This document shows positions 1 to 8,383 of a stretch of 64,000 bases of DNA, in pieces. The number at the start of each line of letters is the position of its first letter. Position 1 is the first letter of the stretch. The notes under the pieces were generated by a model. That model searched no databases, had not been told where the DNA came from, and saw only the letters and a program-made list of their open reading frames with translations. Made by a program: the position numbers and the translations under genes. Source of the DNA: Diplocloster agilis (GTDB lineage: Bacteria; Bacillota; Clostridia; Lachnospirales; Lachnospiraceae); assembly GCF_019042275.1 (NCBI RefSeq), contig NZ_JAHQCW010000003.1, forward strand, positions 1-64,000, read 5' to 3'.

Positions 1-163
1 GCAAAAGAACCCGGCGGGCCGGGAGCCCTCCCATATAGCATCCCTGTCCTTTGTCCTTAAGCAGCGGGCATACCCAACCCCGAGGAAGATCCAAGAAATC
101 AATTATTTTAACAGAGCCCTTTTGTGTACGAACTGCTCTTTTGAGTGGACTATTTTGAGAATT

Positions 164-184
164 GCACCTGCCGGGTGCTTTTTT
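164..184 (+). terminator. Small intrinsic terminator
   Basis: GCACC (164-168) pairs with GGTGC (174-178) over a 5-nt loop and is followed directly by six T residues. The stem is short, so the strength is uncertain. It would end a transcript coming from left of the window. Confidence 0.5.
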
Positions 185-497
185 GTTCCGTGGGAAAGTG
201 TCCGTACGGAATGAAAGGCTATGAGGGGAACGGATGGCAGCGGATAAGGGGGCGCTGCTTGTGCGGACTGACGCGGGTGGAGAGTTTGGTGAGGAAAAAT
301 TTTTATGCGCATTCGTGCAGTAACGGTGTTTCTTTTGCCGGAGTTTTGAGTTGAACGAAATAGAATGCGTAATAGAATTCATGTCCTGCTGTCTGTAATA
401 ATAAAATGAAGTAGACAAGGTATGGGGGATGGATCATTTTCCCCTACTATTGATATTTTATTGGTACTTTTCGAAAATAAAGGTTAAGTATAAAGTG

Positions 498-687
498 TTT
501 CACAATACGGAATGGGAAAATAAGAGGGGAGATATGGGGGAGATACTAGTATGCGTAAATTCTAAAATAAGAAATATATATAAAATTGATTAAAATCGGG
601 CAAAAAAACCATTAGATATGAGGGAGCGTGTGGAAAAAGAATGTGATTATGGTGGTTTGGAAATAGTACATTTCATAATGCGAAATG
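498..687. promoter_or_regulatory. Two upstream operator-like inverted repeats
   Basis: At 669-687, CATTTC and GAAATG form a perfect 6-bp inverted repeat around ATAATGC. At 498-514 a diverged copy reads TTTCACAATACGGAATG and matches the same pattern at most positions. A third copy lies over the transcription start (852-870). Repeated, spaced copies upstream of one operon suggest cooperative repressor or activator binding. The nearby IclR-family gene (6289-7059) is the natural candidate, but that link is inference. Confidence 0.5.
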
Positions 688-808
688 GAATGGTGGAATG
701 GACGGCGAAAACTATTGTATATATTTTACAAAAAATCAAGATAGGATAAACGAAAACAATATAAAAATATGTATAAAATGCCGTTTATTTTAAAAATTCT
801 GAATATTA

Positions 809-870
809 TTGACAAAAGATGAAAAAAGGATAATAATTTAAACGTAATATCATTACGCATTATGAAATAG
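809..870 (+). promoter_or_regulatory. Promoter with overlapping operators for the aldolase operon
   Basis: TTGACA (809-814) is followed after 16 bp by TAATAA (831-836), a good sigma-A promoter. Just downstream, where transcription should start, lies a perfect inverted repeat, CGTAAT (843-848) and ATTACG (852-857). It abuts CGCATTATGAAAT (856-868), the exact reverse complement of the 13 bases at 670-682. A protein bound here would block transcription start, which fits repression. Confidence 0.6.
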
Positions 871-890
871 AAAAGGAGGAGACAAAGGAA

Positions 891-1688
891 ATGATGCGGG
901 AAAGTGAGTTAAAGAAGAAACTACGAAACGGAGAAGTTGTGAGTCTGGTATTTTTGGAATCCACGCATCCGGGTACGGCGGAAACGCTGGCGTTGGCGGG
1001 GTGTGACATCATTTGTATCGATAATGAACATGGATGCTTCAGCTCAGAACAGATCTCCAATACCGCCAGAGCGATTACGGCTCTTGGCAAAGCGGCTATT
1101 TTAAGAACTACCTGCTGTGATCCTAATGTGATTGCTCATTATATGGATTGCGGACTCAGCGGAATATTTGCCACTATGGTAAAAGACGCGAAGGCTTGTC
1201 AGGATGTGATTAACGGGGTAAAATTCGCGCCGGTCGGGAAACGGGGAGTTTGCTTTAACAGCCGGGCGGCCCATTTCGGAATGCATGGCATGAGCGTGGA
1301 GGATTATTTGAACTGGTGCAATGATAATACGGTGATCATGGTAGATGTGGAATGCGTATCGGCCATTGACGATCTGGATAATATTATTGCGTTGAAAGAC
1401 ATTGATGTGGTACATACCGGAATGTGGGATCTGGCCAGCGCTTATGGACACTACGGACACCCGGAACATCCGGAAGCGAAGAAAATCAATGATGATGCGG
1501 TTGCCAAAATTATTGAAAAAACAGGGATCTGCTGCGCCTACGCGCCGGACGCGGATGCGGTGCCGGATGTGATCGCCAGGGGATTCCGAATGATAAATCT
1601 GGGCGGGGAATATGACTTTATCGCAAATCACGTGAAAGCCTGCCAGGCCAAGATCGATGAGTACAATGCTGCCTTGAAACAAGCATAA
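891..1688 (+). CDS. HpaI/RhmA-family class II aldolase
   Basis: This 265-residue protein belongs to the HpcH/HpaI aldolase family, divalent-metal enzymes that split 2-keto-3-deoxy sugar acids or related hydroxy-keto acids into pyruvate and an aldehyde. Supporting motifs are the family DNEHG segment near residue 45 and APVGKRG near residue 113, and the length is usual for the family. An AAAGGAGGA site lies 10 bases before ATG. Members include 2-keto-3-deoxy-L-rhamnonate aldolase (RhmA), 2-keto-3-deoxyglucarate aldolase (GarL) and HpaI, and sequence alone does not fix the substrate. The neighbouring rhamnosidase and lactonase make a sugar-acid substrate attractive. It is the first gene of an operon with the permease 25 bp downstream, behind a promoter with operator-like repeats. 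Confidence 0.8.
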   Translation: MMRESELKKKLRNGEVVSLVFLESTHPGTAETLALAGCDIICIDNEHGCFSSEQISNTARAITALGKAAILRTTCCDPNVIAHYMDCGLSGIFATMVKDAKACQDVINGVKFAPVGKRGVCFNSRAAHFGMHGMSVEDYLNWCNDNTVIMVDVECVSAIDDLDNIIALKDIDVVHTGMWDLASAYGHYGHPEHPEAKKINDDAVAKIIEKTGICCAYAPDADAVPDVIARGFRMINLGGEYDFIANHVKACQAKIDEYNAALKQA

Positions 1689-1713
1689 ACTTAAATGAGA
1701 AAGGGAGAATAGT

Positions 1714-3060
1714 ATGGAATTTGTTATTGGGGTTCTTCTGCTTTTAACATTTGTGTGTCTCGTAGTATACGCCGTCAAGGGCGGCAATATGGCATTGGGC
1801 GTTCTGGTTATGGCGACCCTGTGGGCGATCTTTGCCACGGTGGGCCATTATTTTGCCAGCGACTCGTTTTTAAGCGCCAATGAAGGAATCGCGTCACTGT
1901 CCGTCATGTCGGTCATAGAAGAGGTGTTCCAGAATGCGTTTACGAATAACGGCGCGAATACAATCCTGTTCTTCTTCGGCGCGTTCTTCGGCCGGGTTCT
2001 GCTGGATACCGGTATCGCGGCGGCGCTGATCCGAAAAACCGTGGAACTGGGCGGTGACAAACCGGTCATCACCTCCGTACTTCTTTCCGTAGTCGTTGCC
2101 GGTATTTTCAGCAGCATGTTCGGAACCGGCGCGGTAATCGCCATCGGAGTCATCGTGCTGCCGATCCTTCTATCTCTTGGAATTAACAAGAGAGTGGCAC
2201 TGACCTCCTTTATGCTGGCGATCGGCGCGGGCCTGTATATCAACGTCCTGCCCTTTAACCAATACCAGATCTACTACGGGGATGACAGCTATGTCTACAA
2301 CGGACCGTTCCTGAAATTCGGGATTGCAGCGCTGATTGTTCAGCTGGTAGTCTGCATTGTTTACACCATTATCGCATCTAAGAAAAAGAAGGCCGTATCC
2401 CATGCGTGGGCGGCGCAGACAGTGGCTCCTCAGGAGAAGAAGGTGCCCGGAATCGCTCTTTTGATTCCATTCCTTCCGGTAGCTATGGTTATCATTTTAA
2501 AGATTCCGATCTGTTTCGCATTCCTGGTTTCGGCGTTTTTGGCGCTGTTAGCCTGCGGCCGGCTGACCAGCTTTTCGGAGACCGCGCGGGTGATTACCAA
2601 GAACTTTAACGACGGCGTTATTGATACCGCGCCTCTGCTCTGCTTTATGATGTTTATCCAGGCGTTCAACAAAGCGGCCAGCATCTGCGCTCCGTATTTC
2701 CACGCGGTACTGGGCGGCGTGATCCCGAAATCAGTCATCGGAATCTGTATCCTGTTTGCCGTATTCGCACCCCTTGGGCTGTTCCGGGGACCTCTGACTC
2801 TGGCGGGTTCCGGAGCTGCTATGCTGGGCATCTTAAAAGGGCTTGGTTTCAGCACGATCATTCTGTACCCGCTGTTCTACGCGCCGACCATGACCATGAA
2901 CATTTCCTGCTGTATTACACAGTCCTGGATCGTGTGGGGGTTGAATTACACGAAAAATGAGAGTAAGGATTACTTAAAACACAGTATACCGTGCGGCTGG
3001 ATCATCTGTATCATACTGGCCATCATTACTTATTTCATGTTTGGATCTATGGCATTCTGA
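1714..3060 (+). CDS. Multi-pass permease of the ion transporter superfamily (GntP/CitM-like)
   Basis: A 448-residue, very hydrophobic protein with about 11-12 predicted membrane segments. Residues about 80-200 hold a long glycine- and serine-rich stretch (including FSSMFGTGAVIAIG) with the re-entrant-loop look of gluconate, citrate and C4-dicarboxylate permeases. A GGGAG site precedes ATG, 25 bp after the aldolase stop, so the two are co-transcribed. It probably imports an organic acid or sugar acid that the neighbouring enzymes process. The subfamily is not certain; an NhaC-type antiporter is an alternative. Confidence 0.6.
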   Translation: MEFVIGVLLLLTFVCLVVYAVKGGNMALGVLVMATLWAIFATVGHYFASDSFLSANEGIASLSVMSVIEEVFQNAFTNNGANTILFFFGAFFGRVLLDTGIAAALIRKTVELGGDKPVITSVLLSVVVAGIFSSMFGTGAVIAIGVIVLPILLSLGINKRVALTSFMLAIGAGLYINVLPFNQYQIYYGDDSYVYNGPFLKFGIAALIVQLVVCIVYTIIASKKKKAVSHAWAAQTVAPQEKKVPGIALLIPFLPVAMVIILKIPICFAFLVSAFLALLACGRLTSFSETARVITKNFNDGVIDTAPLLCFMMFIQAFNKAASICAPYFHAVLGGVIPKSVIGICILFAVFAPLGLFRGPLTLAGSGAAMLGILKGLGFSTIILYPLFYAPTMTMNISCCITQSWIVWGLNYTKNESKDYLKHSIPCGWIICIILAIITYFMFGSMAF

Positions 3061-3150
3061 CGGATTCCATGATATCGCACCGGGGCATTCCGCTTTCCGG
3101 TTGAAAAAACGGCAAGCGGAAATGCCCGGTAACTGTGATCAAAAATTATG

Positions 3151-3232
3151 TGGCCGCGGTACATGCGGCACTGGAGGAACGCGTATAACGCATACCTGAA
3201 TAAATTGCCGCAGTAAATGCGGCACTGGAGGA
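3151..3232 (+). repeat. Duplicated hairpin-plus-Shine-Dalgarno leader
   Basis: Two copies lie in tandem in front of the hydantoinase-like gene. The second has TGCCGCA (3206-3212) paired with TGCGGCA (3218-3224) over GTAAA, then TGGAGGAA leading to ATG at 3236. The first (3151-3179) has the same layout and 17 identical bases (3163-3179 equal 3217-3233), but no start codon follows. Related copies precede 7901 and 18643. Confidence 0.7.
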
Positions 3233-3235
3233 AAC

Positions 3236-5362
3236 ATGAGCGACAGACAAGTAAGAATAGGGATTGACGTGGGGGGGACGCATACGAAGGCGGTGGCGAT
3301 CGACAATACCACCCACGAGATCATTGGAAAATCCTCGGTCAAGACGACCCATGACGATAAAGCCGGCGTGGCGGCCGGAGTTGTTCAGGCATTTCAAAAT
3401 TGTCTGGCGGATAATGATATCAGGCCGGAGGAAGTTATCTTTGTAGCCCATTCTACCACACAGGCCACCAATGCACTGGTAGAAGGCGACGTAGCCAAAG
3501 TGGGAATCGTCGGTGTGGCCGGAGGCGGTCTGGAAGGCCTGCTGGCGAAAAAACAGCTGAAAATCGCCGACATCGATATTGCCGCCGGGAAAGTGATTCA
3601 GATATTTAATACATTTATTAAAAAGAAAGAACTGACCGATGAGAAGATCAAAGAAGAGCTGAACAGTCTGAAAGGACAGGGTGCCCAGGTAATGGTGGCT
3701 TCCATGGCCTTTGGGGTAGACGACAGTGAGCAGGAGAAGCGGATCAAGCATATAGCGAAAGAAATGGAACTGCCTTCCACGGCGGCGGCGGATATCACGA
3801 AGCTGTACGGGCTGACCAGAAGGACCAGGACGGCGGCTATCAATGCCAGCATTCTGCCGAAAATGCTCAACACGGCCACCAGTACCGAACAGAGCGTACG
3901 GCAGGCGGGGGTCCAGGTTCCGCTTATGATCATGCGCGGAGACGGCGGCGTAATGGAAATCAATGAGGTCAAAAAACGCCCCATCCTGACCATGCTGTCC
4001 GGTCCGGCGGCCTCCGTCATGGGTTCCCTGATTTATCTGAGAGCGTCCAACGGGATCTATTTTGAAGTGGGCGGCACCACGACCAATATCGGGGTGATCA
4101 AGAACGGGCGGCCCGCTATCGATTATTCTATCGTGGGCGGCCATAAGACCTATATCAGTTCCCTGGATGTGCGCGTGTTAGGGTGCGCGGGCGGCAGCAT
4201 GGTGCGGCTGAACAAATCTGGTGTGATCGATGTGGGACCCAGAAGCGCCCATATCGCCGGACTGGACTATGCGGTTTATACCGACAGTAAGGAAATCGTA
4301 GAGCCGGAGCTTGAACTGTTTTCACCAAAACCCGGGGACCCGGCAGACTATGTGGCTGTCCGGTTAAAAAACGGGAAACGGATAACCATCACCAATTCCT
4401 GTGCGGCCAACGTGCTGGGCCTGGTAGATCCGGAATATTTTTCTTATGGAGACGCAGAAGCCGCCAGAAAAGCCATGGCGCCTGTGGCGGCATATCTTGG
4501 AGTCTCGGTGGAAGAACTGGCGGCCCAGATCATGGAACGTTCATACCGAAAGATCGAACCGATCATTTTGGAACTGGCGGAAAAATATAAAGTGGAAACC
4601 GAACAGATCTCCCTTGTGGGAGTGGGCGGAGGTGCCGCGGCGCTGATTGTCTATTTTGCGAAAAAGATGGGAGTCCAGTACAGTATACCGGAGAATGCGG
4701 AAGTAATCTCCTCGATCGGCGTGGCATTGGCCATGGTCAGAGACGTGGTGGAACGGATTATTCCGAACCCGTCTGCAAATGATATCCGCAACATTAAGCT
4801 GGAAGCTATTAACAAGGCCATCGAAAGCGGCGCTACCCCGGATAGCGTGGACGTCCATATCGAGATTGATTCCCAGACCTCCAAGGTGACCGCCATCGCC
4901 CTGGGCTCCACGGAAGTGAAAACCGGAGATCTGATGTCGGAGTGCTCGGAAAAGGAGGCCCGTGAGATCGCCGCAAAGGATTTTGGGGAACAGGTCAAAG
5001 ATATAAAACTGCTGACCGCCAACGAGCATTTTTACGTTTACAGCGGAGTGAAGGAAAATAAGAATCCGATCAGGATACTGGACAAAAAAGGATTTATCAA
5101 AGTTCAGCGGACCGACGGGGATGCCGTGACGGTCAAGGTAAAGGAATACCAGGATGCGGTCAGGAATTACTACGAAAATATCGCCACTTATAATGCGGAC
5201 AGCATACTAAGGCCGGACTATTATATATGCGTCGGGGGAAAAGTAGTGGATTTCAATGGAACCAACGATTTGGATCAAATTCTCATGCTGATGGATATCG
5301 AGGTTTCCATTTTGGATGAAGAGGATGAGATTCTGCTGGTGGGAGCGAGAAATCAATTATAA
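3236..5362 (+). CDS. Hydantoinase/oxoprolinase-family ATPase
   Basis: A 708-residue ASKHA-fold protein. The N-terminus holds the hydantoinase A N-terminal signature (IDVGGTHTKAV near residues 8-18) with HSTTQATNAL near residue 75. The central domain holds the second phosphate-binding signature SGPAASVMGS (about residue 258) and FEVGGTTTNIG. Family members are ATP-dependent hydrolases acting on hydantoins or 5-oxoproline, or acetone-carboxylase-type subunits. About 200 C-terminal residues lie beyond the usual hydantoinase A core and I do not recognise them. No HyuB-type partner is adjacent; a zincin-like gene follows instead. The role in this aldolase/permease operon is unknown; activation or ring-opening of a cyclic substrate is a guess. 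Confidence 0.75.
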   Translation: MSDRQVRIGIDVGGTHTKAVAIDNTTHEIIGKSSVKTTHDDKAGVAAGVVQAFQNCLADNDIRPEEVIFVAHSTTQATNALVEGDVAKVGIVGVAGGGLEGLLAKKQLKIADIDIAAGKVIQIFNTFIKKKELTDEKIKEELNSLKGQGAQVMVASMAFGVDDSEQEKRIKHIAKEMELPSTAAADITKLYGLTRRTRTAAINASILPKMLNTATSTEQSVRQAGVQVPLMIMRGDGGVMEINEVKKRPILTMLSGPAASVMGSLIYLRASNGIYFEVGGTTTNIGVIKNGRPAIDYSIVGGHKTYISSLDVRVLGCAGGSMVRLNKSGVIDVGPRSAHIAGLDYAVYTDSKEIVEPELELFSPKPGDPADYVAVRLKNGKRITITNSCAANVLGLVDPEYFSYGDAEAARKAMAPVAAYLGVSVEELAAQIMERSYRKIEPIILELAEKYKVETEQISLVGVGGGAAALIVYFAKKMGVQYSIPENAEVISSIGVALAMVRDVVERIIPNPSANDIRNIKLEAINKAIESGATPDSVDVHIEIDSQTSKVTAIALGSTEVKTGDLMSECSEKEAREIAAKDFGEQVKDIKLLTANEHFYVYSGVKENKNPIRILDKKGFIKVQRTDGDAVTVKVKEYQDAVRNYYENIATYNADSILRPDYYICVGGKVVDFNGTNDLDQILMLMDIEVSILDEEDEILLVGARNQL

Positions 5363-5431
5363 TAGACAAAACCGCGCAAAAAGATTCATCCATACCTATA
5401 TGTGCAGAAAATGCACGCATGGAGGGAAAGA

Positions 5432-6184
5432 ATGGGAGAAGGATTATTTAAACAAATCGGGAATTTTTATATGAAAAGGTATCAGGAGATGGCAGTGCCG
5501 GAGCTGGCTATGGAGAGGCTTTCGCTGGAAGAAATGTGCCGGTATCTGCTGGCGGTTCCCGACAAGACCTGGGGAGCCTACGCTTTTGCCAGGGAGAAAA
5601 TGCGGGGCCGCCTAAGCGGGGAACAAAGAGAAGCGCTGGCAGAACAGGCGGCTGCCTGCGGGGCCGGATATGCCAAACGTTTCTGCGAACAGTATCAGAC
5701 GGCAGACCCGAAGACCCTGGCCAAAACCCTGGGCCTGCAGGTTACCTGCCCGGAAACGCCGGCGAAGGGAACGCAGGTGCTCTTTGCCCAATTTACGGAA
5801 CCGGATCAGATCGAGGTTTATCAGGACTGCCTGACCAGGGCGGATAAAGTATTCCGGCAGGAAAAAATCGATGAGCTCATCGATATCGAAAAAATTCCCG
5901 ATATTCTTCTGGCCCATGAGATATTTCACTGGATTGAGATGACGAATCAACAGGACATCATGACAAGAAATACTACCGTGGTGCTTTGGAAAATAAAAGC
6001 GCTGGAAAATAAAGCCCACGTCCGGTGCCTGAGTGAAATAGCCGCAATGAGTTTTGCAAAGGAGCTGCTGGGGCTTGAATTCTGGCCCTATGTTCTGGAT
6101 GTGCTTTTGTCCTATCCGTATAATCCGGACGCGGCTCATGCACTGTTCTGGGAAATCAGAAAGAGAAACGAAGAGAAGGAATGA
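5432..6184 (+). CDS. Zincin-like hypothetical protein
   Basis: A 250-residue soluble protein of no family I can name. Near residue 165 it holds AHEIFHWIEM, an HExxH zinc-binding motif. About 35 residues later comes SEIAAMSFA, whose glutamate could be the third zinc ligand, as in gluzincin-type metallopeptidases. The start at 5432 is chosen because GGAGGG lies 5 bases upstream; an in-frame GTG at 5402 has no such site. It starts 69 bp after the hydantoinase-like gene and probably shares its transcript. Function could be proteolytic or non-peptidase metal chemistry. Confidence 0.55.
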   Translation: MGEGLFKQIGNFYMKRYQEMAVPELAMERLSLEEMCRYLLAVPDKTWGAYAFAREKMRGRLSGEQREALAEQAAACGAGYAKRFCEQYQTADPKTLAKTLGLQVTCPETPAKGTQVLFAQFTEPDQIEVYQDCLTRADKVFRQEKIDELIDIEKIPDILLAHEIFHWIEMTNQQDIMTRNTTVVLWKIKALENKAHVRCLSEIAAMSFAKELLGLEFWPYVLDVLLSYPYNPDAAHALFWEIRKRNEEKE

Positions 6185-6215
6185 AAAACAGGCGCTTAAT
6201 TCGGGGGAGCTCTCG

Positions 6216-6245
6216 TTGACAAGATATTACAGAAAAGTGTATAAT
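6216..6245 (+). promoter_or_regulatory. Promoter of the IclR regulator gene
   Basis: TTGACA (6216-6221) and TATAAT (6240-6245) match consensus exactly, with an 18-bp spacer. ATTATA at 6252-6257 mirrors the -10 box around the start site and could be an autoregulatory operator; this last point is weak. Confidence 0.7.
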
Positions 6246-6288
6246 CTGTATATTATAAGGGTTTATGCACTTATTGAAGGGAAATGCT

Positions 6289-7059
6289 ATGTCATCGAAT
6301 CCACCTATCCAATCGTTAAACAGAGCCATTGATATTATAGAGTTTTTATACCATTGCGGGCATGAAGCCAGCATCAGCGAGATCAGCGAGGGAACTGATC
6401 TGTTTGGCAGTACGGTTTACCGCATGCTATCCACATTGAGAGCCAGAGGATATGTATACCAGAATGAGAAAAATGCTAAGTACGGTCTTGGCCTGCGTTT
6501 GTATACCATCGGCAAGAGCGTCAAGGAAAATATCCCATTGGTAAATGTATTTCAGAATATGGCTGTCAAAATCGCGGAAAAGTATCAGGAGACGGTCTAC
6601 GTGGCGATCCCGTCGTACCAGTCTCCGGCGATTCCCCAGCATGTAATCGCGCTGAAAGTATGCCGGAGTGAATATGTGCCGCGCAATGCGATCGAAGAAG
6701 GCGCGATTGTGCTCAGCCATACCAGTGCCCTTGGCAAATGCCTGATGGCTTACAGCGGGGAAACGGTTCTGCAGGAATACCGGAAACATCCGCTGGTCAA
6801 ACTCAAACCGAATACGCTCACCGATTGGGAAGCCCTGGACGGGGAATTTAATACCATACAAAATAATGGATATGCGATCGAACTTGAGCAGGAAAGCGAC
6901 GGACAGACTTGTATCGCAGTTCCCGCCCTGGATCATAACCGGCAGATATTGGCGTCCATCGGTCTGGCCGGGCCTATGAAAAATATATTCCAGTATACGA
7001 TCAACAGTATCGTGGAGGATCTGTATCATATTGTGGGTCAGGCGAAAGAATTGATCTGA
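6289..7059 (+). CDS. IclR-family transcriptional regulator
   Basis: A 256-residue regulator with an N-terminal winged helix-turn-helix (about residues 5-65, including SLNRAIDIIEFL and STVYRMLSTL) and a C-terminal effector-binding IclR domain (about 80-250). The start at 6289 has GAAGGG 7 bases upstream. An earlier in-frame ATG at 6265 lies only about 13 bases after the expected transcription start and has no such site. IclR proteins commonly control aromatic or sugar-acid catabolism. It sits directly after the aldolase operon and is the best candidate to bind the ATTTCATAA-type repeats upstream of 891 and 9842. The target assignment is inference. Confidence 0.85.
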   Translation: MSSNPPIQSLNRAIDIIEFLYHCGHEASISEISEGTDLFGSTVYRMLSTLRARGYVYQNEKNAKYGLGLRLYTIGKSVKENIPLVNVFQNMAVKIAEKYQETVYVAIPSYQSPAIPQHVIALKVCRSEYVPRNAIEEGAIVLSHTSALGKCLMAYSGETVLQEYRKHPLVKLKPNTLTDWEALDGEFNTIQNNGYAIELEQESDGQTCIAVPALDHNRQILASIGLAGPMKNIFQYTINSIVEDLYHIVGQAKELI

Positions 7060-7407
7060 CAGCAGAACCGGCGGCATGAGAATCGATCCGGCAAAACAGA
7101 CGTCAGAACGTAAGAGATATCCGGCGGACCCTGCGGCAGTACACCGCAGGCGGTCCGGCAGCCTGACGGCAGACATCTGTTTCACAATAATTCCTTCCCG
7201 CAGCAGCGGCTGCGGATCTTCTTTTCGTTTATATCACTATTCTGAGATTCTGAGTTTTAATGGATAGCAATCCAATCTTTTTATTTTCCAGACGTTTAAA
7301 ATGATCCGGTTTCCAATGCCAGATAGATTTTGGCTTGCCGGATGGAGAATGTTTAGCATTTTCCCAATACACTACAATTAAAACTTTTGTGAAAGGAAGA
7401 ATTAGTT
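7060..7407. other. Intergenic region with a strong hairpin
   Basis: No gene is seen. A GC-rich hairpin spans 7121-7158, with CCGGCGGACC-CTGCGG pairing with CCGCAG-GCGGTCCGG around CAGTACA. No T-run follows, so it is a stem-loop of unknown role or a weak end signal for the regulator transcript. TACAAT at 7373-7378 could be the -10 box of the next gene, but no good -35 box precedes it. GAAAGGAAG lies before the ATG at 7408. Confidence 0.5.
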
Positions 7408-7851
7408 ATGAAATGTTATGCGTCGGAGGGCGGAGGACGGGTTTTTGTAATCCGTCTGAACAAAGGCGATCTGTTAAGAGAGTCTATTGAACAGGTTATT
7501 CAGGAGCAGGGAATAAAAGATGGCACGCTTGTCTGCGGGTATGGTACGCTGGACAGATGTACCTTACATATGATCAATACGATCGACCGTTTCCCGGCCG
7601 AGGAAGATTTCCCGAGCTGGCAGGAGTATCCGCTTGAATTGGTATCCATGACCGGTATCATTGCTGACGGAGAAGCGCATATTCATGCCGTAGTCTCCGA
7701 TAAAGAAAAAGCGGTGGGCGGACATTTGGAACCGGGGTGCCGTGTGATCTATCTGGCTGAGATCGTCATATATGAACATAGAGAAATGCATCTGATACGG
7801 CGGCCGACGGAATGGGGGCCGCTGGCGCTGGAGCCTAAGGAAGCAGAATAA
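7408..7851 (+). CDS. PPC/DUF296 domain protein
   Basis: A 147-residue single-domain protein resembling the PPC (DUF296) fold. It shows CGYGTLDRCTLH in the middle, HIHAVVSDKEKAVGGHL with the family His-x-His and GGHL elements, and VIYLAEIVIYE near the end. In plants the domain occurs in AT-hook proteins; stand-alone bacterial copies are poorly understood and often sit beside sugar-acid genes. It starts a run with the two YhcH-type genes, 49 bp before the first. A role in nucleotide or metal binding is possible but not shown here. Confidence 0.65.
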   Translation: MKCYASEGGGRVFVIRLNKGDLLRESIEQVIQEQGIKDGTLVCGYGTLDRCTLHMINTIDRFPAEEDFPSWQEYPLELVSMTGIIADGEAHIHAVVSDKEKAVGGHLEPGCRVIYLAEIVIYEHREMHLIRRPTEWGPLALEPKEAE

Positions 7852-7900
7852 GCACGCAAACCTGAATTAAGCCGCAGTAAATGCGATATTGGAGGAAATT

Positions 7901-8362
7901 ATGATAACGGGAAGTGTTTTGCAGGAGAATGATTATGGATATCTGACCGATCGGCTGAATCAGGCGGTGCGATATCTAGAGGAACACGATTTGAGCGCCT
8001 TGGAAGACGGAACTTATGTAATAGACGGGGAAGATATCTATATGATGCTACAGAGCTTCCGTGTGGAAGCGCCGATCGATGCGGTATATGAAACGCACAG
8101 GAAATACATCGATATTCAATATGTGCTGGAAGGGGAATTGGAACTGCTGATTGGAAACCGTTCCCGGTTCATTCCGGCGGGAAAATATAATACAGAACAG
8201 GATGTACAGTTCTACGAGCCCCGGGAAAACGATGCCCATGTGATATTACAGGAGGGGGAGATGGCGATCCTGTTCCCGGAGGACGCCCATAAGATGATCT
8301 GCTTTCCAAAAACCGGCGAGACTGTCCGAATCAGGAAAGCGGTCGTGAAAGTCAGAGTCTAA
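7901..8362 (+). CDS. YhcH/YjgK/YiaL-family protein
   Basis: A 153-residue beta-sandwich (cupin-like) protein of the YhcH/DUF386 family, with the typical EAPIDAVYETHRKYIDIQYVLEGE segment split by conserved His and Asp residues, then FPEDAHKM near the end. Characterised relatives include the sialic acid anomerase NanQ, and others are linked to beta-galactoside or uronate use. The start at 7901 follows GGAGGA by 4 bases and a copy of the repeated leader found before 3236. A second paralogue lies 21 bp downstream, so this is probably an anomerase pair. Confidence 0.75.
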   Translation: MITGSVLQENDYGYLTDRLNQAVRYLEEHDLSALEDGTYVIDGEDIYMMLQSFRVEAPIDAVYETHRKYIDIQYVLEGELELLIGNRSRFIPAGKYNTEQDVQFYEPRENDAHVILQEGEMAILFPEDAHKMICFPKTGETVRIRKAVVKVRV

Positions 8363-8383
8363 ATAAATGAATCAGGTGAGAAT

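Larger units (their letters stand above)
1..890. other. Intergenic region without a recognisable gene
   Basis: No convincing coding region is seen. Two short overlapping open frames near 103-354 on opposite strands have no ribosome binding site and resemble no family. A small hairpin with a T-run (164-184) probably ends a transcript entering from the left. From about 380 to 880 the DNA becomes strongly AT-rich and holds the promoter and three operator-like inverted repeats of the downstream aldolase operon, annotated separately. The first 60 bases could be the tail of a gene or a decayed repeat; I cannot tell which. Confidence 0.6.

Noticed and set aside
103-354. Two 69-codon open frames on opposite strands.
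   Set aside because: No ribosome sites, no family resemblance, and they overlap a terminator-like hairpin.
3146-4144. A 332-codon frame on the minus strand under the hydantoinase-like gene.
   Set aside because: Antisense shadow; the plus-strand frame has conserved motifs and a ribosome site.
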